From positions 1 to 58,174 of the IMG/VR virus record IMGVR_UViG_3300018914_000034: a DNA stretch of 58,174 bases, one strand, 5' to 3'. Origin of the DNA: a virus. The translations under genes were made by a program, and so were the position numbers. Every line of letters begins with the position of its first letter. The first letter of the stretch is position 1. The notes under the pieces were generated by a model. The model was not told the DNA's origin and did no database searches. It saw only the letters and a list, made by a program, of their open reading frames with translations. This document shows, one piece after another, positions 16,863 to 25,893 of the stretch.

Positions 16863-16904
16863 GGGTGAACGCGACGGCAATCCGTGCGGGATGGGAACGT
16901 GTGA

Positions 16905-18173
16905 TTAAGAAAATTCGACTGCGACCCGTCCCGCGCCGAACGTCCCGTTCGGGAACGCTGCCCCGGTGCCATCCCGAGAGACCGTCAGGAGTTGGATCGC
17001 CATGATCCGGAGAGCGTTCAAGGACCCTCTTGTGATGAACCCGCCTTGTGTGGAGATCCGATAGCCGGTCCCGTCAGTGTACGACAAAACGCGAGCGTGA
17101 AAACCGAACGCCGTCATGTCTGCCAGATTGGATCCTCTATCGAGGGATATCTCTGCATCGAACATTACAGGAGGAATCAGAGAGGGGTGAGCGATCGCCG
17201 GTTGCCCGAGGAGCCACGCCGAATTTGAGTTGCTCTCTGTGACGACGCTCGTCGTGCTTCCTTGCACGTTCATCGTGTGCATCCCGCTTCCGTAGCTGCC
17301 GGCAGATGTGAGAAACCCCGATCCGTTTCCACTTACGCGGATTGCGGCGTAGCTGTTGTGCGGGAGATACGAATAACCATGAACGCGGCAAACCTTAGCC
17401 CAGGAAGGAACAGCGATCTCAAGCGTCTGCTTTCCCGAAAGGTCTAGCCTCTTTTGGTGAGCGTTCTCGAAATGGAATGGCGCCCAAGGTGTCCAGGCTG
17501 TATTCCGCAGGAAACGGACATAAGAGGGGAAGAGTGCCCGATCCTGGTCGAACCTCGTGTAATCATGGGCGATCTGGATCGCCTGGTCCGCCCCTGTATC
17601 GTCGACGATACACTCGATAAGCCAGGGATTGCCCGAAGCCGGAGTGTTCGGCGCCGTGCTTGAGAAAAGCCGCCGGCCGTTCTCAAGAAACAGGTTCGGA
17701 GACGTGTTGACCGGCGCCGGCGTCAGCTTGCCGCGCGGTCCCGTCGCATTGGAGAGGTCCGCGAGAGCCTTTCCGCCGACGACAGTCGTAAGCGCGCCCA
17801 GGTCGGTTCGGAGGGTCCCGATCTCGGCGCGCTGTGCCGGCGTGACGAAAACCCTCGACGCCGTCTCGTTGACTTGCGTCGCCGGGAGGGTGCTCGCGAG
17901 GATCGAATCAACGATCGCCTGCGCGGCCGCCATATCCTCCTCCAGTTGGTCGAGCGCGGCTTGGGTTTCCGCGATCTTCGGCGCGAGCTCGGCGTCGATC
18001 CGCGCAAGGCCGAATTGCCGGAGCTCGTCGATCACGCCCTGGACCTCGACCCGTTTCGCCTCGAGCGCTCTCAAGCGGGAGGCGACCGAGCCAAGAACGG
18101 CGTCCCATGTAGCCGGATTGAGCCGCGTCGAGGGGTCCGACTTATAGTCGTTATCAGCGGAGGGAATCGCCAT
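16905..18173 (-). CDS. Tail fibre protein with N-terminal coiled coil
   Basis: 422 residues. Residues about 28-90 form a helical coiled coil (LRALEAKRVEVQGVIDELRQ and IAETQAALDQLEEDMAAAQAI). The following part (from about 150) is strand-rich, with SPNLFLENGRRLFSS and a Ser/Gly/Asn-rich distal region (VSGNGSGFLTSAGSYGSGMHTMNVQG). This is the usual plan of a trimeric receptor-binding fibre. The distal half, 16905-17560, is visibly lower in GC than neighbouring genes, as is common for swapped receptor-binding parts. The start overlaps the preceding small gene by 20 bases. No chaperone gene follows it. Confidence 0.7.
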   Translation of the reverse strand: MAIPSADNDYKSDPSTRLNPATWDAVLGSVASRLRALEAKRVEVQGVIDELRQFGLARIDAELAPKIAETQAALDQLEEDMAAAQAIVDSILASTLPATQVNETASRVFVTPAQRAEIGTLRTDLGALTTVVGGKALADLSNATGPRGKLTPAPVNTSPNLFLENGRRLFSSTAPNTPASGNPWLIECIVDDTGADQAIQIAHDYTRFDQDRALFPSYVRFLRNTAWTPWAPFHFENAHQKRLDLSGKQTLEIAVPSWAKVCRVHGYSYLPHNSYAAIRVSGNGSGFLTSAGSYGSGMHTMNVQGSTTSVVTESNSNSAWLLGQPAIAHPSLIPPVMFDAEISLDRGSNLADMTAFGFHARVLSYTDGTGYRISTQGGFITRGSLNALRIMAIQLLTVSRDGTGAAFPNGTFGAGRVAVEFS

Positions 18174-18357
18174 CGCGTGACTCCTCCGTAGGGGTCGCGG
18201 AATCGAGCGCGTCCTCGCCCTCGACCTCGAGGATCTGTTTCAGGACCTTGCCCTTGATCTCGTGAACCGGGAGAGGCCGAAGCTCGACCTTTCCCCATTT
18301 CACAGGACGGGTGAATTTGACGAGATAGACCCTCTCGTCGTCATAGGTGTCCGCCAT
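18154..18357 (-). CDS. Small phage protein resembling a tail-assembly-chaperone domain
   Basis: 67 residues from ATG 18357. The core VYLVKFTRPVKWGKVELRPLPVHEIKGKVLKQIL has the same rhythm as the gpE core in this phage (strand, basic-Pro turn, Gly strand, then LRPL-x3-EI helix). The C-terminus is acidic and short. It lies between two fibre/structural genes and overlaps the next one. The resemblance is by eye only. If not a chaperone-like peptide, it is an unknown accessory of the fibre genes. Confidence 0.55.
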   Translation of the reverse strand: MADTYDDERVYLVKFTRPVKWGKVELRPLPVHEIKGKVLKQILEVEGEDALDSATPTEESRDGDSLR

Positions 18358-18370
18358 TGCCGGATCTCCC

Positions 18371-20674
18371 TTAGAGCGCAAACAGCGCCGTATTTTGGAT
18401 GAAGGCGACGTTGACGACATTCGTCGTCGCCAGCCCCGGCGCGTTCCGGACGACGCTCGTTCCGGCCGGGACCGTGTAGGTCGATAACACCGCACGCCTG
18501 CTCGGCTTGTCCGGATCGATCTCCGTCGTGCTCGTGTCCGGAGAGATCAGCGCCGGCCCGTTGTTGACCATGATCCGCGGCGTGAAGGTGTGGACCGCCG
18601 GATCGAAGTCGTCGAGGACCTCGAGCGTCTGGATCTGCGTCGTGGTCAGGCCAAGGTTGATCGCCTTGGAGACCGCGCGCATATCCGCACGGACCCGCGC
18701 GGTCCGGACGACCGCATCCGCCGTGAGCTCGATCATGGGAGCGAGATCCGGCGTCGCGATCAACGTCGCGCGGAGCTCAACGAACGCCGGGAGTCCGGTT
18801 AACGGATTGGACCCGACGGCCGTCGGCTCGAGTTTCGACCAGGACGCGGCGCCGATGGGTTTGATCTCCCAGGCGATCGCCGTCCCCTCCGGAGCCCAGG
18901 ACGGATAGAGGAGCCGGAACTCCGTCATTCCGTTCTCGAGCGTCATGGGCTTGAAGTTGATCACGGTCCGGACGTTCTCAAACCGCGCCGCGTTGATCCG
19001 GAAATGGAAGTCGAACGAGAGATCGCCCTGGCTCCAAGCTCCATCGGTAGAGAGGAACGAGGTTCCACCCGTAAAGGCATTGTTCCCGGTTCCGCGGAGT
19101 TGGTGATTTCCGGTCGTGACGGTGTACCAGGCATAACGAGAGCCAGGCGTGAGGTAGGTCAGTGGAATCGGGATCTTGTTCCAGCCGAGAACGATGTTCG
19201 CCGCCGGCACGGTTGCGGTCGCGAGCGCGTAATCATAGAGCGGCGCGCCGGTGCTGTCCGTCTCGACGAGAAACAGATGGACGGCGCCGTCGTTCGCGAC
19301 ACGCGAGAAATCGAGCTCGACAGAGGTCGCGATCATCGGTTGAGCGACGAGGAACGACTGGCCGTAGATCGAGCCATTGATTCCGACCTCCGTCGTGTTG
19401 TGCTCGACGTAGGTGTCATAGAGCGTCTTTACCTTGAGGGTGCGGACACCCCAAAAGTCGTGATTTTTCCCCTTGTTGTCGATGATCTTGCTATCGACGA
19501 CGTAAACCTCCCCATCTTTGGAAAAGATCGTCCCGATCTCAGCATTGATGAGGTAGCGGCTCCATTCGGCCTGATTGGAGCAATAGCCTACCGTCGGGCC
19601 GTACTCCCAAACGTTGCGCGCGACTGTCTTAATCTTCGTCGTCGTGACGGTGTGAACCTGTTGCGAAATATCACGCGTCGCGGATCCGCCCTCATTCCAG
19701 ATCCGTTTGACCTCCGTCCACGTCGGCATCATCCGCCGGCCGGCAAACTTAATGAGCGAGGAATCCTCGTTCACGAGCTCAAGGCGCGTTTCCTGTACGG
19801 CCGCGTAAGGATGCTGGATTCCCTCGGCGATCCGCGCCAGCCAGCCTGCATGGGAGGCGTCCCACTGTGAGGCGGGATTGCCGGGAGGAATCAGGCCGGG
19901 ATCGTACCAGTCTGAGCGAGCTCCGGCCGGGACGTCGATCTGCCGCCGCATAGCCGCGACGTCGCGACGCAACTCGCGGATGATGTGAGGCCGCGGGACG
20001 GGAAGCGCCTTCACGGTCGCGTTGAGGTTCGCGAGGTCCGTCTCGAGCGTCGAAATACGACCGTTCGACTTCTCGAACTGGATCTCGATCGCGGTGACAC
20101 GCCCCTCAACCTCGTGAAGGGTCTTCGCGCGCCACGCATTGCCGGGGGCGATATCGAGGATCCCGGTCGTGCCCAGCAGCACAAAGGCGATGCAGCTCTG
20201 CCCGGCCGGCACGGCAGGCTTTGAGGGATCTGCGGCAATCTCCACCGGCCCCGGCTGCGGGATGATCTTTACACGGCGGTCGACGACCTTCGGCACCGAC
20301 ATCAACACGGTGTTCTCCGTGTCCGGGTCCGTCTCGATTCGACGAAAGCCGTTCTCTGTTACCTCCTCACCCTGCGCCACAAGCCCAACCCAACGGCGAT
20401 TGCTGGTAATGGTCGGGAGGTAGAACATGAGGTCGACTTCGATCGCCTCGTCCGCCGAGTAGACGATGTCACCGTTGAACAGGCGCCCGGGACTCACGAC
20501 GGCAACCACCGGATTGGAGGCGCTCTTCTTCGCGACGGTGAAGGCAGCCCAGTGGTTCGGGTAGCCAACCGCACCTTCGACCACATGATCGACGCCCTCT
20601 CGCGCGAAAAGGGAGATATTGTCGAAGTCCTGCTGTTGCGCGACTTCGGCCTCGGCAAAGAGAATAGCCTTCAT
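18371..20674 (-). CDS. Large tail/baseplate structural protein (DUF4815-like)
   Basis: 767 residues. It begins MKAILFAEAEVAQQQDFDNIS and reads as a strand-rich virion protein with a coiled segment near residues 195-250 (LHEVEGRVTAIEIQFEKSNGRIS, then ISTLETDLANLNATV). The C-terminal half carries beta-rich parts with RYAWYTVTTGNHQLRGTGNNAF. Position directly after gpI and before the fibre suggests it links fibre to baseplate, the place of gpH in P2. It looks like the DUF4815-type phage proteins, but I cannot confirm the family. No enzymatic motif seen. Confidence 0.65.
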   Translation of the reverse strand: MKAILFAEAEVAQQQDFDNISLFAREGVDHVVEGAVGYPNHWAAFTVAKKSASNPVVAVVSPGRLFNGDIVYSADEAIEVDLMFYLPTITSNRRWVGLVAQGEEVTENGFRRIETDPDTENTVLMSVPKVVDRRVKIIPQPGPVEIAADPSKPAVPAGQSCIAFVLLGTTGILDIAPGNAWRAKTLHEVEGRVTAIEIQFEKSNGRISTLETDLANLNATVKALPVPRPHIIRELRRDVAAMRRQIDVPAGARSDWYDPGLIPPGNPASQWDASHAGWLARIAEGIQHPYAAVQETRLELVNEDSSLIKFAGRRMMPTWTEVKRIWNEGGSATRDISQQVHTVTTTKIKTVARNVWEYGPTVGYCSNQAEWSRYLINAEIGTIFSKDGEVYVVDSKIIDNKGKNHDFWGVRTLKVKTLYDTYVEHNTTEVGINGSIYGQSFLVAQPMIATSVELDFSRVANDGAVHLFLVETDSTGAPLYDYALATATVPAANIVLGWNKIPIPLTYLTPGSRYAWYTVTTGNHQLRGTGNNAFTGGTSFLSTDGAWSQGDLSFDFHFRINAARFENVRTVINFKPMTLENGMTEFRLLYPSWAPEGTAIAWEIKPIGAASWSKLEPTAVGSNPLTGLPAFVELRATLIATPDLAPMIELTADAVVRTARVRADMRAVSKAINLGLTTTQIQTLEVLDDFDPAVHTFTPRIMVNNGPALISPDTSTTEIDPDKPSRRAVLSTYTVPAGTSVVRNAPGLATTNVVNVAFIQNTALFAL

Positions 20675-20685
20675 GCGAGTCCTCG

Positions 20686-21318
20686 TTACAGCGTTGTGCG
20701 GGCGACGAACGCGCCCAGACGGAGATTGTCGGACAGGAGCGGCCCGTCTGAGAGCTTCAGCGGGCGCATGTGAGCAAAATCGACGCGGTATTCGGTGTCG
20801 GGAGCCTTGGCCGCCCGCAGGGCCGCCATGCCCCGCCGGAAAGGCTCGGGGCTGGGTGTCTTGAGCCGATGCCGTCCGATGACCGAGCGGCCCAGGACGA
20901 AAGCACGGGGCGGTGTCTTCGTCTCGATCTTGACCAGGTAGCGTGCGACGAACGGCGGGTGGCCAATAGGCGCCCGCCCGATCACCGAGCGGCCCATGAC
21001 GAAGCGGGCTGGATAGGCAATGGCGTCAAGAAGCTCGGCATCGACGAACGGCAGGAAGCCGAGAACCCCAGCTCGGGTGCCGACCTTTGCGGCAAGGTCG
21101 GAGGACTGGGCGATCATCTGCCGTTTCCGGTCGTCTGCCCAATCGGAATACCAGAGCCGCACTCCCTTATGCTGCGCCAAAAATGGCAGGAACCGTGCCG
21201 GCGTCGTGAGCGGGTCGAGCGCTCGATCCACCGGCACCGGCAACGTGTCGCTCACCGCCTCGGCGATCGAGGCCTCGAGCGGATCCTCGAACGGCAGCAG
21301 GTCTTTGGCCGTCGTCAT
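20686..21318 (-). CDS. I: Tail protein I (P2 gpI family)
   Basis: 210 residues starting MTTAKDLLPFEDPLEASIAE. The PARFLPFLAQHKGVRLWYSDWADDRKRQMIAQS part is the core signature of P2 gpI baseplate proteins. The C-terminal extension has two similar FVMGRSVIGRAPIGHPPF and FVLGRSVIGRHRLKTP stretches, an internal repeat. It overlaps J by four bases (ATGA), so both are made together for the baseplate wedge. Confidence 0.88.
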   Translation of the reverse strand: MTTAKDLLPFEDPLEASIAEAVSDTLPVPVDRALDPLTTPARFLPFLAQHKGVRLWYSDWADDRKRQMIAQSSDLAAKVGTRAGVLGFLPFVDAELLDAIAYPARFVMGRSVIGRAPIGHPPFVARYLVKIETKTPPRAFVLGRSVIGRHRLKTPSPEPFRRGMAALRAAKAPDTEYRVDFAHMRPLKLSDGPLLSDNLRLGAFVARTTL

Positions 21319-22244
21319 GTCCTGACCTCGTAATCGACGCTGACCTCAGCGCAGACCGGCGCCGTGTAGGGGTGTCTGGCGACGCCAGCGAACGGCATTT
21401 TCCAGCGCACCTTTAAGATGTTCGGCCCATAAGCCGCCCCGATCGGCAAATCCGCCGGCACTTCTCCGCCGATCACCATGCGCTCGTCGGTAGCAGCCTT
21501 GACGCGTGTCCTGGCCTCGTCGGCCACCAAGGCAGGATCAGGTCCCCGCCCTACCTCGGCGGTCAGACCGATCCCGTAGGTGGCGAGTATGGCACCGAAC
21601 ACGCTGACGGCGGTGGCCTCGGACTTCACGCCAGGCTGGTGGATGGCATCGTGGACGGCGCGAATCTCGTCCGCTGTCGGCGGACGTCCGCCTTGCCCCA
21701 GCAGGACGATATCGACGTCGCCCCGTCGCCCGTGTATCGCATGGCCGATCACGGCGACGTCATGGAGCGATGGGACCGCTGTCCAAGCCTCCAGCATGTA
21801 ACGCTCGGCCGACCCGGCCGATGGCTTCTCGAAGGATAGAAAGTAACGGCGCAGGAGCTGCTCGTCGCTCTCCATGACGGCCGCCAAGCCCGTGGCCGGA
21901 TCGGCCGGCACCAGCTCCAGGCGCATCAAGCCCTGATTGGCGACCACGTTATCGAGGTTCGTGCCTTTGGCGAGCGGCGCCAGGACTGCTTTCACCGCAT
22001 CGTTGACGCGGATCCGGTCGAGCGTGCGCAGATAGGCCACAGCCTCCGACACCACGACCGGCAGGTCCGCTTCCACCATGGAGACGTCCCATTCCGGCAG
22101 CGAAGGGTTCTGCGCGCGGCGCGCGGCCCAGATCGCCTTGAACCGGGCGATGAACTCCTGGTGCTTCTCCTCGGCACTGACATCCTCAAGGATGTCGGGT
22201 GCGGGCAGGCGCGAGGTGTCGATCAGATCCAAGACGCTCGCCAT
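21315..22244 (-). CDS. J: Baseplate assembly protein J
   Basis: 309 residues with the gpJ pattern: WAARRAQNPSLPEWDVSMVEADLPVVVSEAVAYLRTLDRIRVNDAVKAVLAPLAKGTNLDNVVANQGL-like N-terminal half, LLRRYFLSFEKPSAGSAERYMLEA, then a VAVIGHAIHGRRGDVDIVLLGQ strand region. It forms the wedge of the contractile-tail baseplate with W and I. Length and gene order W-J-I match P2. Confidence 0.92.
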   Translation of the reverse strand: MASVLDLIDTSRLPAPDILEDVSAEEKHQEFIARFKAIWAARRAQNPSLPEWDVSMVEADLPVVVSEAVAYLRTLDRIRVNDAVKAVLAPLAKGTNLDNVVANQGLMRLELVPADPATGLAAVMESDEQLLRRYFLSFEKPSAGSAERYMLEAWTAVPSLHDVAVIGHAIHGRRGDVDIVLLGQGGRPPTADEIRAVHDAIHQPGVKSEATAVSVFGAILATYGIGLTAEVGRGPDPALVADEARTRVKAATDERMVIGGEVPADLPIGAAYGPNILKVRWKMPFAGVARHPYTAPVCAEVSVDYEVRT

Positions 22245-22258
22245 GGGTGTCCCTTCGT

Positions 22259-22633
22259 TCAGCGTGTCAGGGTGCGATCCTCACCCTCGGGTGTCGGGTC
22301 GCCCAGGTGACCGCGCGGCCTGTATTCTCCGACTAGGCTCATGGAGAGCTGTCCGAGACGCAGCTTTTCAGGCGGATTCTGGGGGCGAGAAAAGGAGATG
22401 TGCTTAATCCGGAAGCGCGGCTCCCAGAGCTCGACGGCAACGATGATCGCCGTGGCGAAGCGCAGAACAGTGGCCCGGTTGATCGGGCGTCCCAGCAGCG
22501 CGGGAACAGCCGAACCATAGGTGCGACGGAGCACCCTTGACCCGATCCGGGTCCGGAAGAGCACATCGAGGGATTGCTGGACATGCGCCCATCCCTCCAG
22601 CGGACGGCCCGTGGTGCGGTCGAAGCCTGCCAT
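22259..22633 (-). CDS. W: Baseplate wedge protein W (gp25-like)
   Basis: 124 residues. MAGFDRTTGRPLEGWAHVQQSLDVLFRTRIGSRVLRRTYGS is the gp25/gpW wedge signature, including the VLRRTYGS turn. It is the lysozyme-like structural wedge protein of contractile tails, not an enzyme. The ATG overlaps the stop of the preceding small gene. Confidence 0.92.
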   Translation of the reverse strand: MAGFDRTTGRPLEGWAHVQQSLDVLFRTRIGSRVLRRTYGSAVPALLGRPINRATVLRFATAIIVAVELWEPRFRIKHISFSRPQNPPEKLRLGQLSMSLVGEYRPRGHLGDPTPEGEDRTLTR

Positions 22634-22866
22634 CAGTGACTCCGGCGCTGGGGTCTCTTGAGGGAACCGCCCTTGCGGCCCTTGACCTCATGATCAATCG
22701 AGTTGCGGACTGGCTCGGGCGCCTCTGAGGCGACGAAGCCTCGCTCAAGCGGCGTCGCGGCCTCACCATCGGTTAGCCAGAGTTCCTGACCCGTGGAGAC
22801 GCGCCGCCCCAGGATCGCCCCCTGTGCCGCGCCAACTTCAGTCACGAAATACCGGTTGCGATTCAC
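22633..22866 (-). CDS. Small phage tail-region protein, GTG start
   Basis: Start chosen at GTG 22866, which overlaps the TGA of the gene before it (GTGA), and its stop overlaps the ATG of W (TGATG). Both junctions argue that this short frame is real. The 77-residue product starts MNRNRYFVTEVGAAQGAILGRR, then a strand-rich part (VSTGQELWLTDGEAATP) and ends strongly basic. No family recognised. It may be a minor baseplate part. Confidence 0.6.
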   Translation of the reverse strand: MNRNRYFVTEVGAAQGAILGRRVSTGQELWLTDGEAATPLERGFVASEAPEPVRNSIDHEVKGRKGGSLKRPQRRSH

Positions 22867-23744
22867 GACTCTTCGTCTCCGTCGGTTTCCCCGTCCTCCT
22901 CTTCGGGCGGATGGGTCCATTCATGGACGGCCTGCCTCATGGTCGCGAGCGGCCCGGGCCGGACGATGCTCTCGACCAGCGCCTTGGCGCGGGACACCTC
23001 GCCGTCGACGAGGCTGGCGTCCAAGAGCCCGGCCGCCGCTTCCTGCACGAGGGCCACGGCCTCCGCGCTGGCGCGCATCGCCGCGAAGGCCCCGGTGCTG
23101 GCGGAAATGACTGAGTTGATTGCCGAGGTATGGCTCGTCACGATTTCCAGCGCCGCCTCGGGCGTGAGCTCGTTGGCGATGACCTTCTGCGCCAGCGCGG
23201 TTACGAAACCGGTTGCATCCGTCAGTCGCCCCATCTGCTGGAGAGGGCCGACCGCCTGCTCGAACAGGTTGTTCGAGCCGTCGAGCGCAAGCCCGAGCAG
23301 GTCCGAAAGTCCGTGCTCGAGATCCCCCGGCAGTTGAACGCCGGAGAGCAGATTGGTGTGATGCCTGAGCGCATCGACAGCCCCGAGGAGGCCCCCTCCG
23401 CCCTCGCCCAACCCGTTCACCAGGGACTGGATGTTGCCGGGCAGGACGTTGGTCAAGGCCCCGCCCTCGCCGACCACCTGCTGCATGAAGTGATCCTTGA
23501 GCTCACCGATGGTGGCCGGGATCGCCCCCTGCAGCGCGCCTGAGAGCGCGCCGACCGGGTTCTGGAACACGGACGACAGGCCGCCCTGCATCACCTGGTC
23601 TACCAGCCCGCCAAGCCCGCCGAAGCCGATCTTCTTGGCGACTGGCAAGCGGTTGGCGAAGACTCTGACGGCTCCACGGATCGGAGAACCGCCGATGTAG
23701 CGCAGGATCAGCGCAATGCAGACCGCGCGCGAAATGCCGGCCAT
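22863..23744 (-). CDS. Phage tail-region protein of unknown function
   Basis: 293 residues, rich in Gly, Leu and Ala, with GLGGLVDQVMQGGLSSVFQNPVGALSGALQG at the start and repeated amphipathic segments (LLSGVQLPGDLEHGLSDLLGLALDG). The C-terminus is acidic (PPEEEDGETDGDEES). Between V and W, where P2 has nothing. It looks like a structural or assembly protein with many short helices; it has no catalytic motif. Possible roles are baseplate accessory or injected internal protein, both guesses. Confidence 0.6.
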   Translation of the reverse strand: MAGISRAVCIALILRYIGGSPIRGAVRVFANRLPVAKKIGFGGLGGLVDQVMQGGLSSVFQNPVGALSGALQGAIPATIGELKDHFMQQVVGEGGALTNVLPGNIQSLVNGLGEGGGGLLGAVDALRHHTNLLSGVQLPGDLEHGLSDLLGLALDGSNNLFEQAVGPLQQMGRLTDATGFVTALAQKVIANELTPEAALEIVTSHTSAINSVISASTGAFAAMRASAEAVALVQEAAAGLLDASLVDGEVSRAKALVESIVRPGPLATMRQAVHEWTHPPEEEDGETDGDEES

Positions 23745-23753
23745 GACGGGCTC

Positions 23754-24269
23754 CTAGTTAAGATCGATCCGGCTCGCAGCCGCCCTGACCTGGTTTCGCA
23801 AGAGGCGTACCAGGGAGCCGCCGACCTTGGAGGAGACGGCCTTTTCGAGCACCTCATGCGCAGCCTGGGGCCCGACCTCCTGTCTAATCTGCCCCTTGCG
23901 GACGGTTTGCTTGGACTTCCCGTAGGTGGTCACGTGCTCGTCGCCGCGGCTCGACGGTGACGGGTTCTGGTTGGACCAGGTGAAGGGCACCGCGTAGCCT
24001 CGGCGGAAATCCCCGTCGGGACAAACGAAGATCATCTGCTGCCCCTTGCTCGGAGGGCTGTGGACTTTCAGTTCGCCGGCAACCTGGGAATACGGAACCC
24101 AAGGGGAGAGGAAGGGGCTGGCCTCGGTGCCGCCGAGCAGGAGACGCACCCGCTGTTTGGCCGGATCGACCTCATGCACAACGCCTGGGCGCTGGCTGTT
24201 CTCGAAGCGCCGCTGCAACTCGGTGACAGTAAAATCAAACCCGATGAGAAAGTCGATCAGGTCCGACAT
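23754..24269 (-). CDS. V: Baseplate spike protein V (P2 gpV family)
   Basis: 171 residues. The N-terminal RFENSQRPGVVHEVDPAKQRVRLLLGG and WVPYSQVAGELKVHSPPSKGQQMIFVCPDGDFRRGYAVPFTWSNQNP match the OB-fold and start of the spike in gpV. Length is shorter than P2 gpV (211) and the C-terminal part is more helical and basic, so the membrane-piercing tip may differ. No His-x-His iron-site motif is visible at the end. Confidence 0.85.
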   Translation of the reverse strand: MSDLIDFLIGFDFTVTELQRRFENSQRPGVVHEVDPAKQRVRLLLGGTEASPFLSPWVPYSQVAGELKVHSPPSKGQQMIFVCPDGDFRRGYAVPFTWSNQNPSPSSRGDEHVTTYGKSKQTVRKGQIRQEVGPQAAHEVLEKAVSSKVGGSLVRLLRNQVRAAASRIDLN

Positions 24270-24272
24270 CAG

Positions 24273-25091
24273 TTATCTCTCCGGCTCAAGCGGGTTCGTA
24301 CTGCTGGGGGTGACGGTGATCATCCTGTCAGGACTGGCGATCGTGGCCTCCGCCAGGCTCGGCGCCTCACCCGTCGCGGTTCGGCTGTAAGGCGCGAAGC
24401 CGGCGTTCCGCACCCGCGCATCGGTCCAGCCGCGGGAGGCCTGGAAGCGGCGCCAGGACGGCATGTCGCTGCCGTTCTCGATCTCTTCCCGCAGCACCTT
24501 GGCGAGATCCTCGAGGTCCTCCTGCTGCTCCATCAAGGCAATGAGGCGCCCCCAGGGGCTGTCGGCGGGGATCGTCTCGCCGAAATCCGGCTCGGGGATC
24601 GGGTCGCAGACCAGCACGAGCTGCTTGGCGGCGAACCTCACCCCCTGTTCGGCACTGGCGCCGCGACGCCCCATCACGCGGATGAGCCGCCCGGTGAACT
24701 CCTTGAACAGCTCGGCCCAGGGGTCCCTCGGGTCCATGAGCGCCCGCATGATCTGGCGCTGCATGAAGCCGAGTGCGGCCTCCATGCCCGCGTCCGTATG
24801 CGGGATCTGGATCTCGATCTCGGTGTTGCCGTCCTTGCCCTTGGCTTCGACGTAGGTCGCCAGCACCGACTCGAAGACCACCTCCAGCTCGCGGTTGCCC
24901 CGCAGCAGATCCCACTCCCGGACGTCGACCCTGTCGTCATCCGTCGAGAGAATGACGAGCGCCTCGCGCTCGGACGGAACGGTTTGATCGACCGGCACGA
25001 TCATCGAGTCGTAGATACGGCTCCCGGCGTAAGTATCGCCGAGGATGGCGCGCTCGCCGCAGATCCGGATCGCGAAGGGCACGAGACTCAC
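24273..25091 (-). CDS. Phage protein at head-tail junction, unknown function
   Basis: 272 residues starting MSLVPFAIRICGERAILGDTYAGSRI. The IVPVDQTVPSEREALVILSTDDD and ELEVVFESVLATYVEAKGKDGNTEIEIQIPHTDAGMEAALGFMQRQIMRALMD parts look like a tail terminator or minor tail fold. It sits after the FII-like gene and before V, the place of lambda Z/U. I do not recognise a family. It overlaps the upstream gene by four bases, so it belongs to the same operon. Confidence 0.6.
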   Translation of the reverse strand: MSLVPFAIRICGERAILGDTYAGSRIYDSMIVPVDQTVPSEREALVILSTDDDRVDVREWDLLRGNRELEVVFESVLATYVEAKGKDGNTEIEIQIPHTDAGMEAALGFMQRQIMRALMDPRDPWAELFKEFTGRLIRVMGRRGASAEQGVRFAAKQLVLVCDPIPEPDFGETIPADSPWGRLIALMEQQEDLEDLAKVLREEIENGSDMPSWRRFQASRGWTDARVRNAGFAPYSRTATGEAPSLAEATIASPDRMITVTPSSTNPLEPER

Positions 25092-25498
25092 GGCTGGTTC
25101 TCCGCGATGAGGTCCAGGGTGTGGTCGCCCAGGTGCGAGGGCGGATCCTTGGCGATGCTGTAGCGCCCGGCGCCGTGCCCCTCCGGGATGACCACGTGGT
25201 CGCCCCGGCGCAGCGGGTAGCCGAGCGTCGTGTAGACGGCCGCCCGGATCGCCAGCGTCGCCCGCGCCACCTGACGGTGGCCGAAGCCTTCCATCTCCGA
25301 GCCCTTGCGGGAGCCCTGGAAGCTGTCGAGGCCGGGCTTGAGGGTGAGCTTCGCCTGAATGGTTCTCGGCGGCCGCGCCGGATCCGGCCGGGCGCCGAGG
25401 CGCTGGTGTTCGATCATCGGGATGATCTGGACGGATCTGGCAAAGATCGCGTCCAGCCTCTCCCGCGCCGAAGGCCAGGCCTGCGCGAAGGTCGGCAT
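25088..25498 (-). CDS. Head-tail joining protein candidate
   Basis: Start at ATG 25498. 136 residues: MPTFAQAWPSARERLDAIFARS, then FIQAKLTL-like strands and a GHRQVARATLAIRAAVYTTLGYPLRRGDHVVI segment, ending in a strand (HTLDLIAENQP). Small strand-rich protein with a size near that of lambda gpFII and its relatives. It lies two genes after the major capsid gene, where head-tail joining proteins are found. Assigned from context and size. Confidence 0.6.
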   Translation of the reverse strand: MPTFAQAWPSARERLDAIFARSVQIIPMIEHQRLGARPDPARPPRTIQAKLTLKPGLDSFQGSRKGSEMEGFGHRQVARATLAIRAAVYTTLGYPLRRGDHVVIPEGHGAGRYSIAKDPPSHLGDHTLDLIAENQP

Positions 25499-25502
25499 CG
25501 GG

Positions 25503-25862
25503 TTACTGCTGCTTCTGCAGCAGGGCGATGATGGCGGCCTCGTCCATGTCGAGCTGGACCGCCAGGCCCTTCTCGGTAGCGAGCTTAATGAGCTCGTCAC
25601 GGGAGAGCTTCGTCAGATCCTTCGGAGGGTCGGAGGGCTTCTCCTCCTTCGACGGCTTGGCACCCTTCGACTTCTTGCCCTCGGGCTCGACCTCAACGGC
25701 GAACCTGTCGTCGATGAGGTGGCGGCCATAGGCCTCCGGGACCTCGATCGGCTCGTGCGGCGGCACCACCTTGTCGGGGGTGCCGGGGGCGGACTTCCCG
25801 AACACGGAGGCCGGAATGCGGAGGCCGCGCGGCCCCGCGATGACAATGGTCTTTGCAGACAT
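25503..25862 (-). CDS. gpFI-like head accessory protein with a C-terminal HeH/SAP-type motif
   Basis: Start at ATG 25862. 119 residues: an N-terminal strand domain (TIVIAGPRGLRIPASVFG; a RHLIDDRFAVEVEPEG segment), a Lys/Pro/Ser-rich linker and the C-terminal motif LTKLSRDELIKLATEKGLAV with a following helix. That motif is the HeH/LEM-like or Rho-N-like fold that binds nucleic acid. Its position right after the major capsid gene matches lambda FI, which aids packaging. Confidence 0.65.
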   Translation of the reverse strand: MSAKTIVIAGPRGLRIPASVFGKSAPGTPDKVVPPHEPIEVPEAYGRHLIDDRFAVEVEPEGKKSKGAKPSKEEKPSDPPKDLTKLSRDELIKLATEKGLAVQLDMDEAAIIALLQKQQ

Positions 25863-25893
25863 CGGTTGAACTTTCAGGCTGGCGGCCAGGAAA

